Assembly (NCBI RefSeq): GCF_016863015.1
Contig: NZ_BOOB01000058.1
Coordinates: forward strand, 1 to 64,000
Direction: 5' to 3'
Origin: Microbispora amethystogenes
GTDB lineage: Bacteria; Actinomycetota; Actinomycetes; Streptosporangiales; Streptosporangiaceae
DNA: 64,000 nt
Shown here piece after piece: positions 9,329 to 17,075 of this stretch. The translations under genes were made by a program, and so were the position numbers. The first letter of the stretch is position 1; each line of letters starts with the position of its first letter. Below the pieces are notes generated by a model that was not told the DNA's origin, ran no database searches, and was given only the letters and a program-made list of their open reading frames with translations.

Positions 9329-9383
9329 GACGGCACCCTACCCGCGCTCCGCCGCCCGCCGGGCCGACGCCGGGATGTCCTCC

Positions 9384-9713
9384 TCAGCCCGCGTGCTCCG
9401 CGGCCCAGGCGCAGATGGCGCCCAGTGGTTCGCGCAGCGTACGGCCGAGATCGGTCAGCGCGTACTCGACGTGCTGGGGCGCGGTGTCCTTGACGACCCG
9501 GCGTTCGACCATCCCGTCCGCCTCCATGCCGCGCAACGTCTCGGTCAGCACCTTCTGGGTGATGCCCGGCAGCCGCCGGCGCAACTGGCCGTGCCGCTGG
9601 GGCCCGGCCAGCAGCGCGTAGATCACCAGCACCCGCCACTTCGCCGCGAACCGCTCCAGCGCCTGCCGCGTCGCGCAGGTCTCCTCCAGTACGTCGGGGA
9701 TCACCGGATCCAT
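9384..9713 (-). CDS. HxlR-family winged-helix transcriptional regulator
   Basis: This 109-residue protein has the HxlR signature: a Cys near the N-terminus (EETCATRQALERFAAKW), then the winged helix GQLRRRLPGITQKVLTETLR and a wing VVKDTAPQHVEYALT. Such proteins sense redox or electrophile stress through the Cys. It is divergent from an alpha/beta-hydrolase gene, which it most likely regulates from the shared 114-base spacer. ATG 9713 is preceded by GGGAG. Confidence 0.9.
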   Translation of the reverse strand: MDPVIPDVLEETCATRQALERFAAKWRVLVIYALLAGPQRHGQLRRRLPGITQKVLTETLRGMEADGMVERRVVKDTAPQHVEYALTDLGRTLREPLGAICAWAAEHAG

Positions 9714-9827
9714 CTCGTCTCCCTGCCCTGTGGGATGGGCACCGCGAAGTGCCTTCTGGCGCCGTGGTCCAGGCACGCCTAGCCTCACGCTCACCGCGAG
9801 ATCACACACTAGGACGGGGACACGGAC

Positions 9828-10751
9828 ATGAGCGATCTCACGATCCACACCCATGCGGCCGGGGAAGGCCGGCCGACGACCGCCGTACGGACCGAACGCG
9901 TCACGTTCTCCGCGGGAGGTGTCGATCTCGCCGGGGATCTCCGGCTGCCGGATCTTCCCCTGCCCGCCCCCGCCGTCGCGCTCACCGGGCCGTTCACGGG
10001 CGTGAAGGAGCAGGTCACCGGGCTGTACGCGGACCGCCTCGCGCGGGCGGGCCTGGTCACCCTGGCCTTCGACCACCGGGGGTTCGGCGAGAGCGGCGGG
10101 CGGCGGGGCCATGAAGACAGCGAGGGCAAACTCGCCGACCTCCGGGCCGCGGTGAGCCTGCTCGGCGGCCGGCCGGAGGTCACCCCGGGCCGGATCGGGC
10201 TCGTCGGCGTGTGCCTCGGCGGCGGATACGCGGTGCGGGCCGCCGCCTCCGATCCCCGGGTGCGGGCCGTGGCCGGGATCGCCGGCGCGTACAACAGCCC
10301 GGCCTGGTTCGCCGACCGGATGGGCCTCGACGCCTACCGGGCCGCGCTCGGGAGCTTCCTCGACCGGTACGACGAACCCCTGCCCGCGGTGGCGCCCGGC
10401 GACGGCGAGGCCGCCATGCCCGGCGCCGAGCCGTACGCCTACTACGGCACCTCCCGCTCGGCGTCGCCGCACTGGGTGAACGAGGTGACCCGGGGGTCGC
10501 TCCACTCGCTGATGACCCTCGACGCGCTCGGAGCCGCCCCGCTTCTCGCCGCGACGCCGCTGCTCGTCGTGCACGGCCGGGCCGACGCCTACTGCGCGCC
10601 GGAACTGGCGGCCGAGCTGGCCGGCCGGAGCCCGGGCGAGAAGGAGGTGGTCTGGCTGGACTGTCGAGAGCACATCGATCTCTACGACGTGGAGCCCTAC
10701 GTCACCCAGGCCGCCGACGCGACGGCCGCCTTCCTGCACGACCACCTCTGA
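9828..10751 (+). CDS. Alpha/beta-hydrolase with dienelactone-hydrolase-like Cys nucleophile
   Basis: The 307-residue enzyme has a single hydrolase domain. Its nucleophile elbow reads GVCLGGG, putting Cys129 where most family members have Ser; dienelactone hydrolases share this GxCxG form. The acid is probably in HGRADAYCAP and the His in CREHIDLY. N-terminal residues 25-80 form the beta-sheet entry (LAFDHRGFGESGG). The substrate is unknown. It is divergent from the HxlR gene, suggesting induction by its substrate or by electrophiles. An IS element is inserted 95 bases after its stop. Confidence 0.82.
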   Translation: MSDLTIHTHAAGEGRPTTAVRTERVTFSAGGVDLAGDLRLPDLPLPAPAVALTGPFTGVKEQVTGLYADRLARAGLVTLAFDHRGFGESGGRRGHEDSEGKLADLRAAVSLLGGRPEVTPGRIGLVGVCLGGGYAVRAAASDPRVRAVAGIAGAYNSPAWFADRMGLDAYRAALGSFLDRYDEPLPAVAPGDGEAAMPGAEPYAYYGTSRSASPHWVNEVTRGSLHSLMTLDALGAAPLLAATPLLVVHGRADAYCAPELAAELAGRSPGEKEVVWLDCREHIDLYDVEPYVTQAADATAAFLHDHL

Positions 10752-10846
10752 CCGGGTTCATTCGGGCTCGCCGGCGGTGGTCGTCGTCCGCGCCTCGCCG
10801 TACGCGTTGCCTCTTTCGAAGCCGCGCACTCGTTGAAAGTTCCATT

Positions 10847-11752
10847 GAGCCATTTTCATCCTGATCACGCTGGTCAGGACGGGCACAGGAGGCGAGCAGG
10901 CCAGAGGAGTTGAGGGTGAGGCGAGGCTCCCGGTAAGACAGCAGTCGACCAAGATCCGATGCCCCAACCGGAAGCCTCGATGCTGTCTTACCCTGCCACA
11001 TTCCCCTGTCGAACCGCACCCTTGTCCGCCTGGCCGAGCTCATCCGTGCCCGCCGCGCCGAGCGCCGCAGACGGTGGCGGCGCCTGCAGCCCGAGCAGCA
11101 GGCGCTGCTGGTGCTGGCTCACCTGCGTAACGGGGACACCTACGCTCGCCCGGCGGCCGGCTTCGCGATCGGGATCACCACCGCATGGAGGTACGTGCGT
11201 GAGTCGGTCGACCTGCTGGCGGCCCTGGCCGACGATGTGCAGGCTGCCGCGCTCCGGGCCGCCCGGCTGGCCTACGCCATTCTCGACGGCACGCTCATCC
11301 CGATCGACCGCGTCGCCGACCAGGGGCCGTACTACTCGGGCAAGCACAAGCGCCACGGGATGAATGTCCAGGTCCTCGCCGATCCCTCCGGCCGCCTGGT
11401 GTGGGCCTCCCCGGCTCTCCCCGGGGCCGTGCACGACCTGACCGCAGCTCGCATCGTTGGCCTGATCCATGCGCTGACCGTCAACGGCGTCATGATCTTC
11501 GCCGACAAGGGCTACCAAGGCGCGGGCGGCACGGTTCGCACCCCGTTCAAGCGTCACCGGCACCGTCCCCGGCTGTCGCGCGGGCAGAAGGCGGTCAACC
11601 GCGCCCACGCACGTATCCGAGCCCTCGGCGAACGCGCCGTCGCGACCCTGAAAGCGTGGAAGCTGCTGTCGAAGCTCCGCTGCTGCCCTCACCGCGCCAC
11701 CCTCATCGTGCAAGCCGTCGAAGATGACCGCTACTCAGGATGAAAAAGGCTC
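10847..11752. mobile_element. IS5-family insertion sequence (ANT target type), 906 bp
   Basis: Terminal inverted repeats are visible: the left end begins GAGCCATTTTCATCCTGA and the right end, reverse-complemented, GAGCCTTTTTCATCCTGA (one mismatch). A 3-bp duplication ATT flanks the element (10844-10846 and 11753-11755), the ANT type of the ISL2-like IS5 subgroup. Inside is a frameshifted transposase gene. The ends are intact, so it could still be mobilised by a related transposase. Confidence 0.85.
10980..11743 (+). pseudogene. IS5-family DDE transposase, frameshifted near the N-terminus
   Basis: From ATG 10980 the first residues (MLSYPAT) match the usual start of this transposase subgroup. 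The reading then leaves frame, and the expected continuation LSNRTLVRLAELIRA lies in another frame, consistent with one missing base near 11000. The remainder is open to 11743. It contains a helix-turn-helix (TTAWRYVRESVDLLA), the DDE segments DGTLIPIDR and ADKGYQG, and a C-terminal ERAVATLKAWKLL carrying the Glu. An internal GTG start could yield a shortened protein, and programmed frameshifting cannot be excluded. Confidence 0.8.
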
Positions 11753-11757
11753 ATTAT

Positions 11758-11784
11758 AGAGGGCCCCTCGTTGAGGGGCCCTCT
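11758..11784. terminator. Perfect 12-bp hairpin just right of the IS
   Basis: Arms at 11758-11769 and 11773-11784 pair perfectly around a three-base loop. It may be the original terminator of the hydrolase gene, now separated from it by the IS (inference). Confidence 0.7.
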
Positions 11785-12212
11785 GCGTATGGCGATGTGT
11801 TCAATAAAGGTAGGTCTCCACCGGCTCTGTCGCGACCTTCTCAGGGCGAGGGAGCGCACATGACAGATCATGTCCAGCTGTCCACATCTGCGCAAGGCGG
11901 GGCCGCGACGCCGTAGCGCTTGCTGAGAGCATCGTCGATGCTTAGCTGGCGGCAGAAGCCGCCAGTGATAAGCCCCGTCCGAACATTGCGCCTGCGGAAC
12001 AACAAGACCGCAGGAGAGGCCTCGAGGCCAGATTGTGACGCGCACGACGACGAACCGAATCAAAGCGGTACAAGACTACATAAATATACGCAATCAGGAG
12101 GAACCCCTACAATTATCGTCACGCCGATTGCCGACGAGGCCATCACTAGCTAACCTTGCTTTTCACCCACTTCTCAGACCCGCAAAAAACCGCAGATACC
12201 AGAAGGCAATAA
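11785..12212. other. Gene-free stretch leading into the EACC1-caspase genes
   Basis: About 430 bases of mixed composition. A perfect 8-bp hairpin (CTGGCGGC/GCCGCCAG, 11946-11965) is the only clear structure. Short minus-strand frames here have no ribosome site or recognisable domain and look like decayed DNA. The last 100 bases are AT-richer and probably carry the promoter of the EACC1 gene. Confidence 0.4.
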
Positions 12213-12566
12213 ATGGAAGCGCGTATTTCTTTTCCCGGATACCAAGAGGTCTCACATCTGGAGTCGCTGAACGATTGGCTCAAGGGCGAGCATTCCTTAG
12301 CTGGCCGCGTTCGCCTTGATGGCCCAGCTCCACGCCCAGGCGAGCTAGGAGCTCCCATGGACGCAGTTGTCATCGCTCTAGGATCAGGGGGCGCATTGTC
12401 GGTTCTCGCCTCGTCATTGAAAACGTGGCTATCGCAGCCGCGCAGATCAGACATCCGCATTCGAATCGAGAGTGATAACGGCCGCAATATTGAGATCGAT
12501 GCCAAGCGCATAGATCAAGATCAGATTGAAACCTTGCTGAAGCAGACCCTCCACCCGGGGGAGTAA
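12213..12566 (+). CDS. Effector-associated constant component EACC1
   Basis: This 117-residue protein matches the EACC1 family: an N-terminal adaptor (LESLNDWLKGEHSLAGRV), a central PxPGELGAP followed by the glycine-rich ALGSGGALSVLA, then WLSQPRRSDIRIRIES and a short amphipathic C-terminus. EACC1 proteins were described computationally as constant partners of variable effectors (caspases, trypsins and others) in NTP-dependent conflict systems of multicellular bacteria. The gene is nine bases upstream of a caspase-like gene, the classic pairing. AGAAGG lies six bases before the ATG. GC content is clearly lower than in flanking genes, suggesting transfer. Confidence 0.85.
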   Translation: MEARISFPGYQEVSHLESLNDWLKGEHSLAGRVRLDGPAPRPGELGAPMDAVVIALGSGGALSVLASSLKTWLSQPRRSDIRIRIESDNGRNIEIDAKRIDQDQIETLLKQTLHPGE

Positions 12567-12575
12567 GGACAGAAG

Positions 12576-14387
12576 ATGCGACTTCCAAATCCGCAGCACT
12601 CCTGGGCGATCCTGATAGGAAGCAGCAGTTACGCGGATGGGAAGCTAAATGACCTGCCTACCGTTCGGAATAACATCACCGAGTTGAAAAGAGTCCTCAC
12701 AGGCTCTCCAGGCGGAATACTCCTTGAGTCTCATTGCCTAACCTTGGTAGACGAAGGAGATTTACGGCGACTTGGTAGCCAACTCCGAATAGCAACAAGC
12801 CAGGCAGAGGATCTGCTATTAGTCTACTATGCCGGGCACGGACTGATAGGCGGCAAACGTCACGAACTGTATCTTGCTTTACCCGACAGCGAATGGGAGA
12901 GCCCTGAATTTAATTCACTGGAATATGACAAACTGCGCAGCGCAATCCTCGACAGCCCTGCCGCAAATAAGATAGCTATTCTGGACTGCTGCTTTTCTGG
13001 ACGCGCTTTGGGCGATCTTATGGCCGACCCCGATACCGCTGTTCTAGGCCAGCTCGATGTCCATGGTACGTACATTCTCACTTCTGCACAGAGCAATCAA
13101 GCAGCTCTGGTGCTGCCAGACGAAGAGTACACGGCATTCAGCGGGCGTTTGTTGCAACTCCTGAAAGATGGTGTTGTTGGAGGGCCTGAGCTACTCACCA
13201 TCGACTACCTATACCGCAAGCTCCGGGCTGGGATGGAAGCGGAGGGGCTATCCATCCCAGATAAGCGGGCCACGCGCACTGCAGGATCGATAGCTCTTGC
13301 GCCGAATAACGCCTTTTCTTCTACTGCCATTTCTGGCGCGTTGGGAACTCAACAGCAGGAATCAATTAGCACTAAAGCCTCTCACACCTCCCGCACGCCA
13401 CCCGGTCTGAAGTGGGACGTCTTTCGGGCCTCCAGGGGCAACGAGAGCGGTAACTATACCATTTTCCATGGGCGTAGGCACATGTACTGGACCCTGTCCA
13501 TCCTAACGACCATCCTTGGGCTCCTCTCCTGCCTGATAGCCGCAACGGCTCAGCTATCGCTGATTGTAAAAATCCCCCTTGCCATTCTAGGACTTTTCTT
13601 ACTGGTCCTGATTTTTGGGTTCCTACAAATGGCGCGATCTCCGGTGCGGCTCGAAATCGGAAGCCAAGGAATTCAACTTTTCGCCCGCAGTGGAACTACC
13701 TGGATTCCTTGGGAGTTTGTCAGCGCAGTAGACATAGAGCGAGCAAATGGCAACGACCATATAGTTGTATGGCTCAACGAAGCAGACATCTTTCCCGATT
13801 TCGATACATTCGGAGGAGGGCCCCAATTCATACCCAAGATGGGCGCCATCGCTCTCTGCTCCATCAATGTCCTTAGCGCCTCACGCCATCAGATTGCGCG
13901 CACGCTTTGGGCCTACGGGGGAGAATCGGTGAAGAAGTCGACGGTGCGCCAGAGCATGGACACTGAGCGTTCTTCTCCTCCAGCTAGTCTCGCCCCGCAA
14001 CAGTCTGATAACAGAGACCAGTACATGTCTGGCCAAAAAACAGCCGATGTTCTTCAGCTCTCTCAGCAAGAAGCGAAAAGAGCCAAGGTAGAGTATGCGC
14101 CACCCCGCCCGGCGCCTCAATCAGGAGCGAAAAGAATAGTGCGAAGGACGCTACTAATCACAGGAACGATACTCTTCGGCGTCATGACGATGGGTGCCAT
14201 CGGCGCCGCAGCTTCAGGCGGATATGAGAACGCAACTTATGCTGTCATCGGTAACGCTTTTTTCGAAGCGCCGCTAGTTGTGTTGATGGTTTTTCTTGTG
14301 AAGGATATTCGAAGCTCTCGGGCTCGGAAGATTAGATCAGAAGCATCGACGGATAATCGACATGACAAACCCCCCAGGAATGCGTGA
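12576..14387 (+). CDS. Caspase-like (C14) effector with four predicted membrane segments and a PH-like module
   Basis: Residues 1-220 form a caspase p20-type domain: catalytic His88 in YYAGHGL and the Cys pair 138-139 in ILDCCFSG (Cys139 expected to be the nucleophile). The C-terminal part differs from soluble bacterial caspases. A hairpin of two membrane helices lies near residues 300-350, followed by a beta-rich PH-like segment (PVRLEIGSQGIQLFAR to WIPWEFVSAVDIERANG). A charged linker and two more membrane helices near 525-580 follow. With the EACC1 protein upstream it probably forms a regulated cell-suicide effector at the membrane. GC is about 50 %, far from the genomic norm. Confidence 0.85.
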   Translation: MRLPNPQHSWAILIGSSSYADGKLNDLPTVRNNITELKRVLTGSPGGILLESHCLTLVDEGDLRRLGSQLRIATSQAEDLLLVYYAGHGLIGGKRHELYLALPDSEWESPEFNSLEYDKLRSAILDSPAANKIAILDCCFSGRALGDLMADPDTAVLGQLDVHGTYILTSAQSNQAALVLPDEEYTAFSGRLLQLLKDGVVGGPELLTIDYLYRKLRAGMEAEGLSIPDKRATRTAGSIALAPNNAFSSTAISGALGTQQQESISTKASHTSRTPPGLKWDVFRASRGNESGNYTIFHGRRHMYWTLSILTTILGLLSCLIAATAQLSLIVKIPLAILGLFLLVLIFGFLQMARSPVRLEIGSQGIQLFARSGTTWIPWEFVSAVDIERANGNDHIVVWLNEADIFPDFDTFGGGPQFIPKMGAIALCSINVLSASRHQIARTLWAYGGESVKKSTVRQSMDTERSSPPASLAPQQSDNRDQYMSGQKTADVLQLSQQEAKRAKVEYAPPRPAPQSGAKRIVRRTLLITGTILFGVMTMGAIGAAASGGYENATYAVIGNAFFEAPLVVLMVFLVKDIRSSRARKIRSEASTDNRHDKPPRNA

Positions 14388-14459
14388 GCGTCGAGGCGCT
14401 CGATCCAGAGATAGGAATCAGGGCCTGGTGGAACGCGCCATTTCAATTAGGCTTGTACG

Positions 14460-14800
14460 GCTGGAAGGGCTTGGCAGGACGGGGCGATGCTGGTGGCGGA
14501 CGAGACCGGTGTCCTGACGAAGGGCACCTGCACGGTCGGCGTACAGCGCGAGTAACGGCACCGCCGACGGGAGCTCTACCTGCCTCAGGCATGGACGGCA
14601 ATGTCGAGCGGTGCTGGTGAGCGGGAGTACCGCAGGACCGCCAGTTCGTCACCAAGGGCGAACCGGCCACGCGGATGGTCGCACGCGCGCTGGACGCCGG
14701 CAAGGTGGGTGACCGGCGACGGAGTGTACGGCCAAAGCCCGCACCTGCGCACAGAGCTGGAAGCCTCAGGGCGTTCAAGGCTCCATGGCGGTCGCCAGCC
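14460..14800 (+). pseudogene. IS701-family transposase remnant
   Basis: Fragments of an IS701-type transposase are spread over all three frames: MLVADETGVLTKGTCTVGVQ, RELYLPQAWT, RMVARALDAGK and VTGDGVYGQSPHLRTELEA. Family order is kept, but there is a deletion after the first segment (an in-frame stop follows GVQRE) and several frameshifts. No inverted repeats are evident. It marks the right edge of the low-GC island. The following 140 bases to the ricT stop hold nothing recognisable. Confidence 0.7.
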
Positions 14801-14939
14801 CACCTAAATCCAAGTGCACAGACAGCGAAAACTGTCTTAAGGCAGGCCAGCGAGTTTGCTGCGATGCGGGCTGCCGTGACTATTGAGCTGACGTAGAGCG
14901 CCCGAAGGTGAACGATCCACTGACGTCCAAGGACGTGGA

Positions 14940-15791
14940 CTACTCCTCCTGATCGCTAACGCCCACCGTGTCGGCTCTGCCGTACGTCGCGTCGTGGGCC
15001 TTGCGGGGGGCGCACACGCTGGCCCGGGAGCAGGAGCAGCGGCGGCCGCCGTCGTTGAGGCGGACGATGACCGAGTCGGAGGGCACGTTGTGCCCGACCA
15101 CCGTGCCAGGGCCCTCGGGGGTGTCCACGGCGAGGCCGGATCGCGGCGCCGAGGCCCGGAACTCCTGGTAGAGCGGATGCTCGTACTTCAGGCAGCACAT
15201 CAGCCGGCCACAGGCGCCGGCGATCCTGAGCGGGTTGACCGGCAGGTCCTGGTCCTTGGCCATGCGGACGGAGACCGGCTCGAAGTCCTTGAGGAACGTC
15301 GCGCAGCACAGGTCACGGCCGCAGGGGCCGATGCCGCCCTGGATCCTGGCCTCGTCGCGCGGGCCGATCTGCCGTAACTCGACCCGCGCCCGCAGGTTGC
15401 GGGCGAGGTCGCGCACGAGCGCGCGGAAGTCCACCCGGTGAGGGGCGGAGAAGTAGACGGTGTAGACGTTCTCGGCGTCGAGGTAGTCGACGCCGATCAC
15501 CTTCATCGGCAGCTCGTGCCGCTTGATCAGCCGCTTGGAGACGCTGCGGGCCTCCGCCCGGCGGCGGCGGTTGGCCTCGTCCCTGGCCAGGTGCTCCTCG
15601 CCCGCGACGCCCTGGCACACGGGCAGGCCCTCGACGTCCTCGCTCACGTACTGCGGCGCCCACACGCACTCGGCGACCTCCGGACCGGAGTCCGTCGGCA
15701 CCAGGACCTTGTCACCGACCTTCGGCGAGTGAGCACCGGGATCGAGGTAGTAGAGCCGTCCGTAGCGCGTGAAGCTCACGGCCATCATCAT
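14940..15791 (-). CDS. PSP1/RicT-family protein
   Basis: The 283-residue protein matches the PSP1/YaaT (RicT) family: RYGRLYYLDPG at the start, KVGDKVLVPTDSGPE, and the conserved cysteine clusters GPCGRDLCC and GACGRLMCCLKYEHP, which in Bacillus RicT help bind Fe-S clusters in a complex stimulating RNase Y processing and phosphorelay. Actinobacteria lack that phosphorelay, so the partner here is unknown. It lies downstream of tmk and holB in the same orientation, a conserved grouping. Three successive ATG codons (15783-15791) make the exact start uncertain. Confidence 0.85.
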   Translation of the reverse strand: MMMAVSFTRYGRLYYLDPGAHSPKVGDKVLVPTDSGPEVAECVWAPQYVSEDVEGLPVCQGVAGEEHLARDEANRRRRAEARSVSKRLIKRHELPMKVIGVDYLDAENVYTVYFSAPHRVDFRALVRDLARNLRARVELRQIGPRDEARIQGGIGPCGRDLCCATFLKDFEPVSVRMAKDQDLPVNPLRIAGACGRLMCCLKYEHPLYQEFRASAPRSGLAVDTPEGPGTVVGHNVPSDSVIVRLNDGGRRCSCSRASVCAPRKAHDATYGRADTVGVSDQEE

Positions 15792-15878
15792 GCCCAAAGA
15801 GCCGGCCCTCCTCGGTTGTGTACAGCAGTCGCGCGCCGAGCGCCCGGAACCACCATACGTCCCGCCCGGGACTGGCAA

Positions 15879-17072
15879 TCATCCTCTGTGGACAACTCCG
15901 GATGAGCGGAGGGCGAGGGTCATCGCCTCGACGGCGATCTGTGGGTGGACGTTGGCCGCGAGCCGCTCCCGGCACTTCATGATCGCTTCCGTACGGCGGA
16001 GCGTGTCCTCGGGCGTGGACGCCCGCGCGACGGTCTCCACCTCGTGCCGGCGGTCCTCGTTGGCGAGTTCCACGGAGGCGCCGAACTGCATGGCCAGCAC
16101 GTCGCGGTAGAACGCCATGAGTTCGAGCAGCGCGAGGTCGAGCGAGTCGCGCTTGATGCGGGTCGCGCGCGACTTCTGCATGGTCTCGAGTTCCTTGAGC
16201 GCCCCCGCGCCGCCCCGCACCAGGCCCTTGTTGAGCCCCTTGCCTGTGGACCCCTCGCCGTAGACCCTGCGCAGCTCGGCGGTCTCGACCTCGTTCAGCG
16301 CGGTCGTGGCCGCGTCGGCGTCCTCGGTGGAGGTCTTCACCAGGCGCTCGGCGGCGGTGATGCACTCCGCCACGCCCGTCAGTGAACGGGGGATCGACAG
16401 CACCTCGGCGCGGCGGCGCCGCGTCTCCTCGTCCAGGGCGAGGCGGCGAGCCCTGCCGACGTCCCCCTGCGCCGCCCGCGCGGCGTCGAGCGCCACGTCG
16501 TGGGGCACCCCGTCACGGGTCGCCAGCACGTTCGCCACGGCCTCGGTGGAGGGCGTGCCGAGCGTCACGACCCGGCAGCGCGACCGGATCGTGATGATCA
16601 TGTCGTCCGCGGAGGGCGCGCACAGCAGCCACACCGTCCGCGGCGGCGGCTCCTCGATCGCCTTGAGCAGCGCGTTGGCCGCCTGCTCCGTGACCCGGTC
16701 GGCGTCCTCGAACAGCACGACCCGCCAGCGGCCGAGCGTGGGCGCCCCCGCCGCCTTGAGCACGAGCTCCCGTGTCTGCCGCACGCCGTACGAAAGGCCC
16801 TCGGGCCGTACGAAGGTGACGTCCGGGTGCGAGCCGACCTCGACCTGGTGGCAGGCGTCACAGTGGCCGCAGCCCTGCTCGGGGCAGAGCAGCGCGGCCG
16901 CGAACGCCTTGGCGGCCGTGGACCGCCCCGAGCCGGGCGGGCCGGTGAACAGCCAGGCGTGGGTCATGCCCGCGCCGCGGCCTCCGGCGACGGCCTCGGC
17001 GGCGGCGGAGGCGGCCCGCCGCAGCACGCCGATCGCCCGGTCCTGCCCGATCAGATCTCCGTAGACGGTCAT
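15879..17072 (-). CDS. holB: DNA polymerase III subunit delta'
   Basis: The 397-residue clamp-loader subunit has an AAA+ module. The P-loop GPPGSGRST has Arg for the usual Lys, as expected of the non-ATPase delta' subunit. A zinc-binding set of cysteines (CPEQGCGHCDACH) follows, then VVLFEDADR and the LLKAIEEPP segment of the delta'/gamma family. It should help load the sliding clamp in the replisome. The start lies three bases after the stop of the MFS-thymidylate kinase gene, so both are probably one operon. C-terminal 150 residues form the collar domain. Confidence 0.93.
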   Translation of the reverse strand: MTVYGDLIGQDRAIGVLRRAASAAAEAVAGGRGAGMTHAWLFTGPPGSGRSTAAKAFAAALLCPEQGCGHCDACHQVEVGSHPDVTFVRPEGLSYGVRQTRELVLKAAGAPTLGRWRVVLFEDADRVTEQAANALLKAIEEPPPRTVWLLCAPSADDMIITIRSRCRVVTLGTPSTEAVANVLATRDGVPHDVALDAARAAQGDVGRARRLALDEETRRRRAEVLSIPRSLTGVAECITAAERLVKTSTEDADAATTALNEVETAELRRVYGEGSTGKGLNKGLVRGGAGALKELETMQKSRATRIKRDSLDLALLELMAFYRDVLAMQFGASVELANEDRRHEVETVARASTPEDTLRRTEAIMKCRERLAANVHPQIAVEAMTLALRSSGVVHRG

Positions 17073-17075
17073 GCG

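Noticed and set aside
11731..12063. 110-codon minus-strand frame beside the IS
   Set aside because: It begins inside the IS end, lacks an RBS and shows no known domain; probably decayed DNA.
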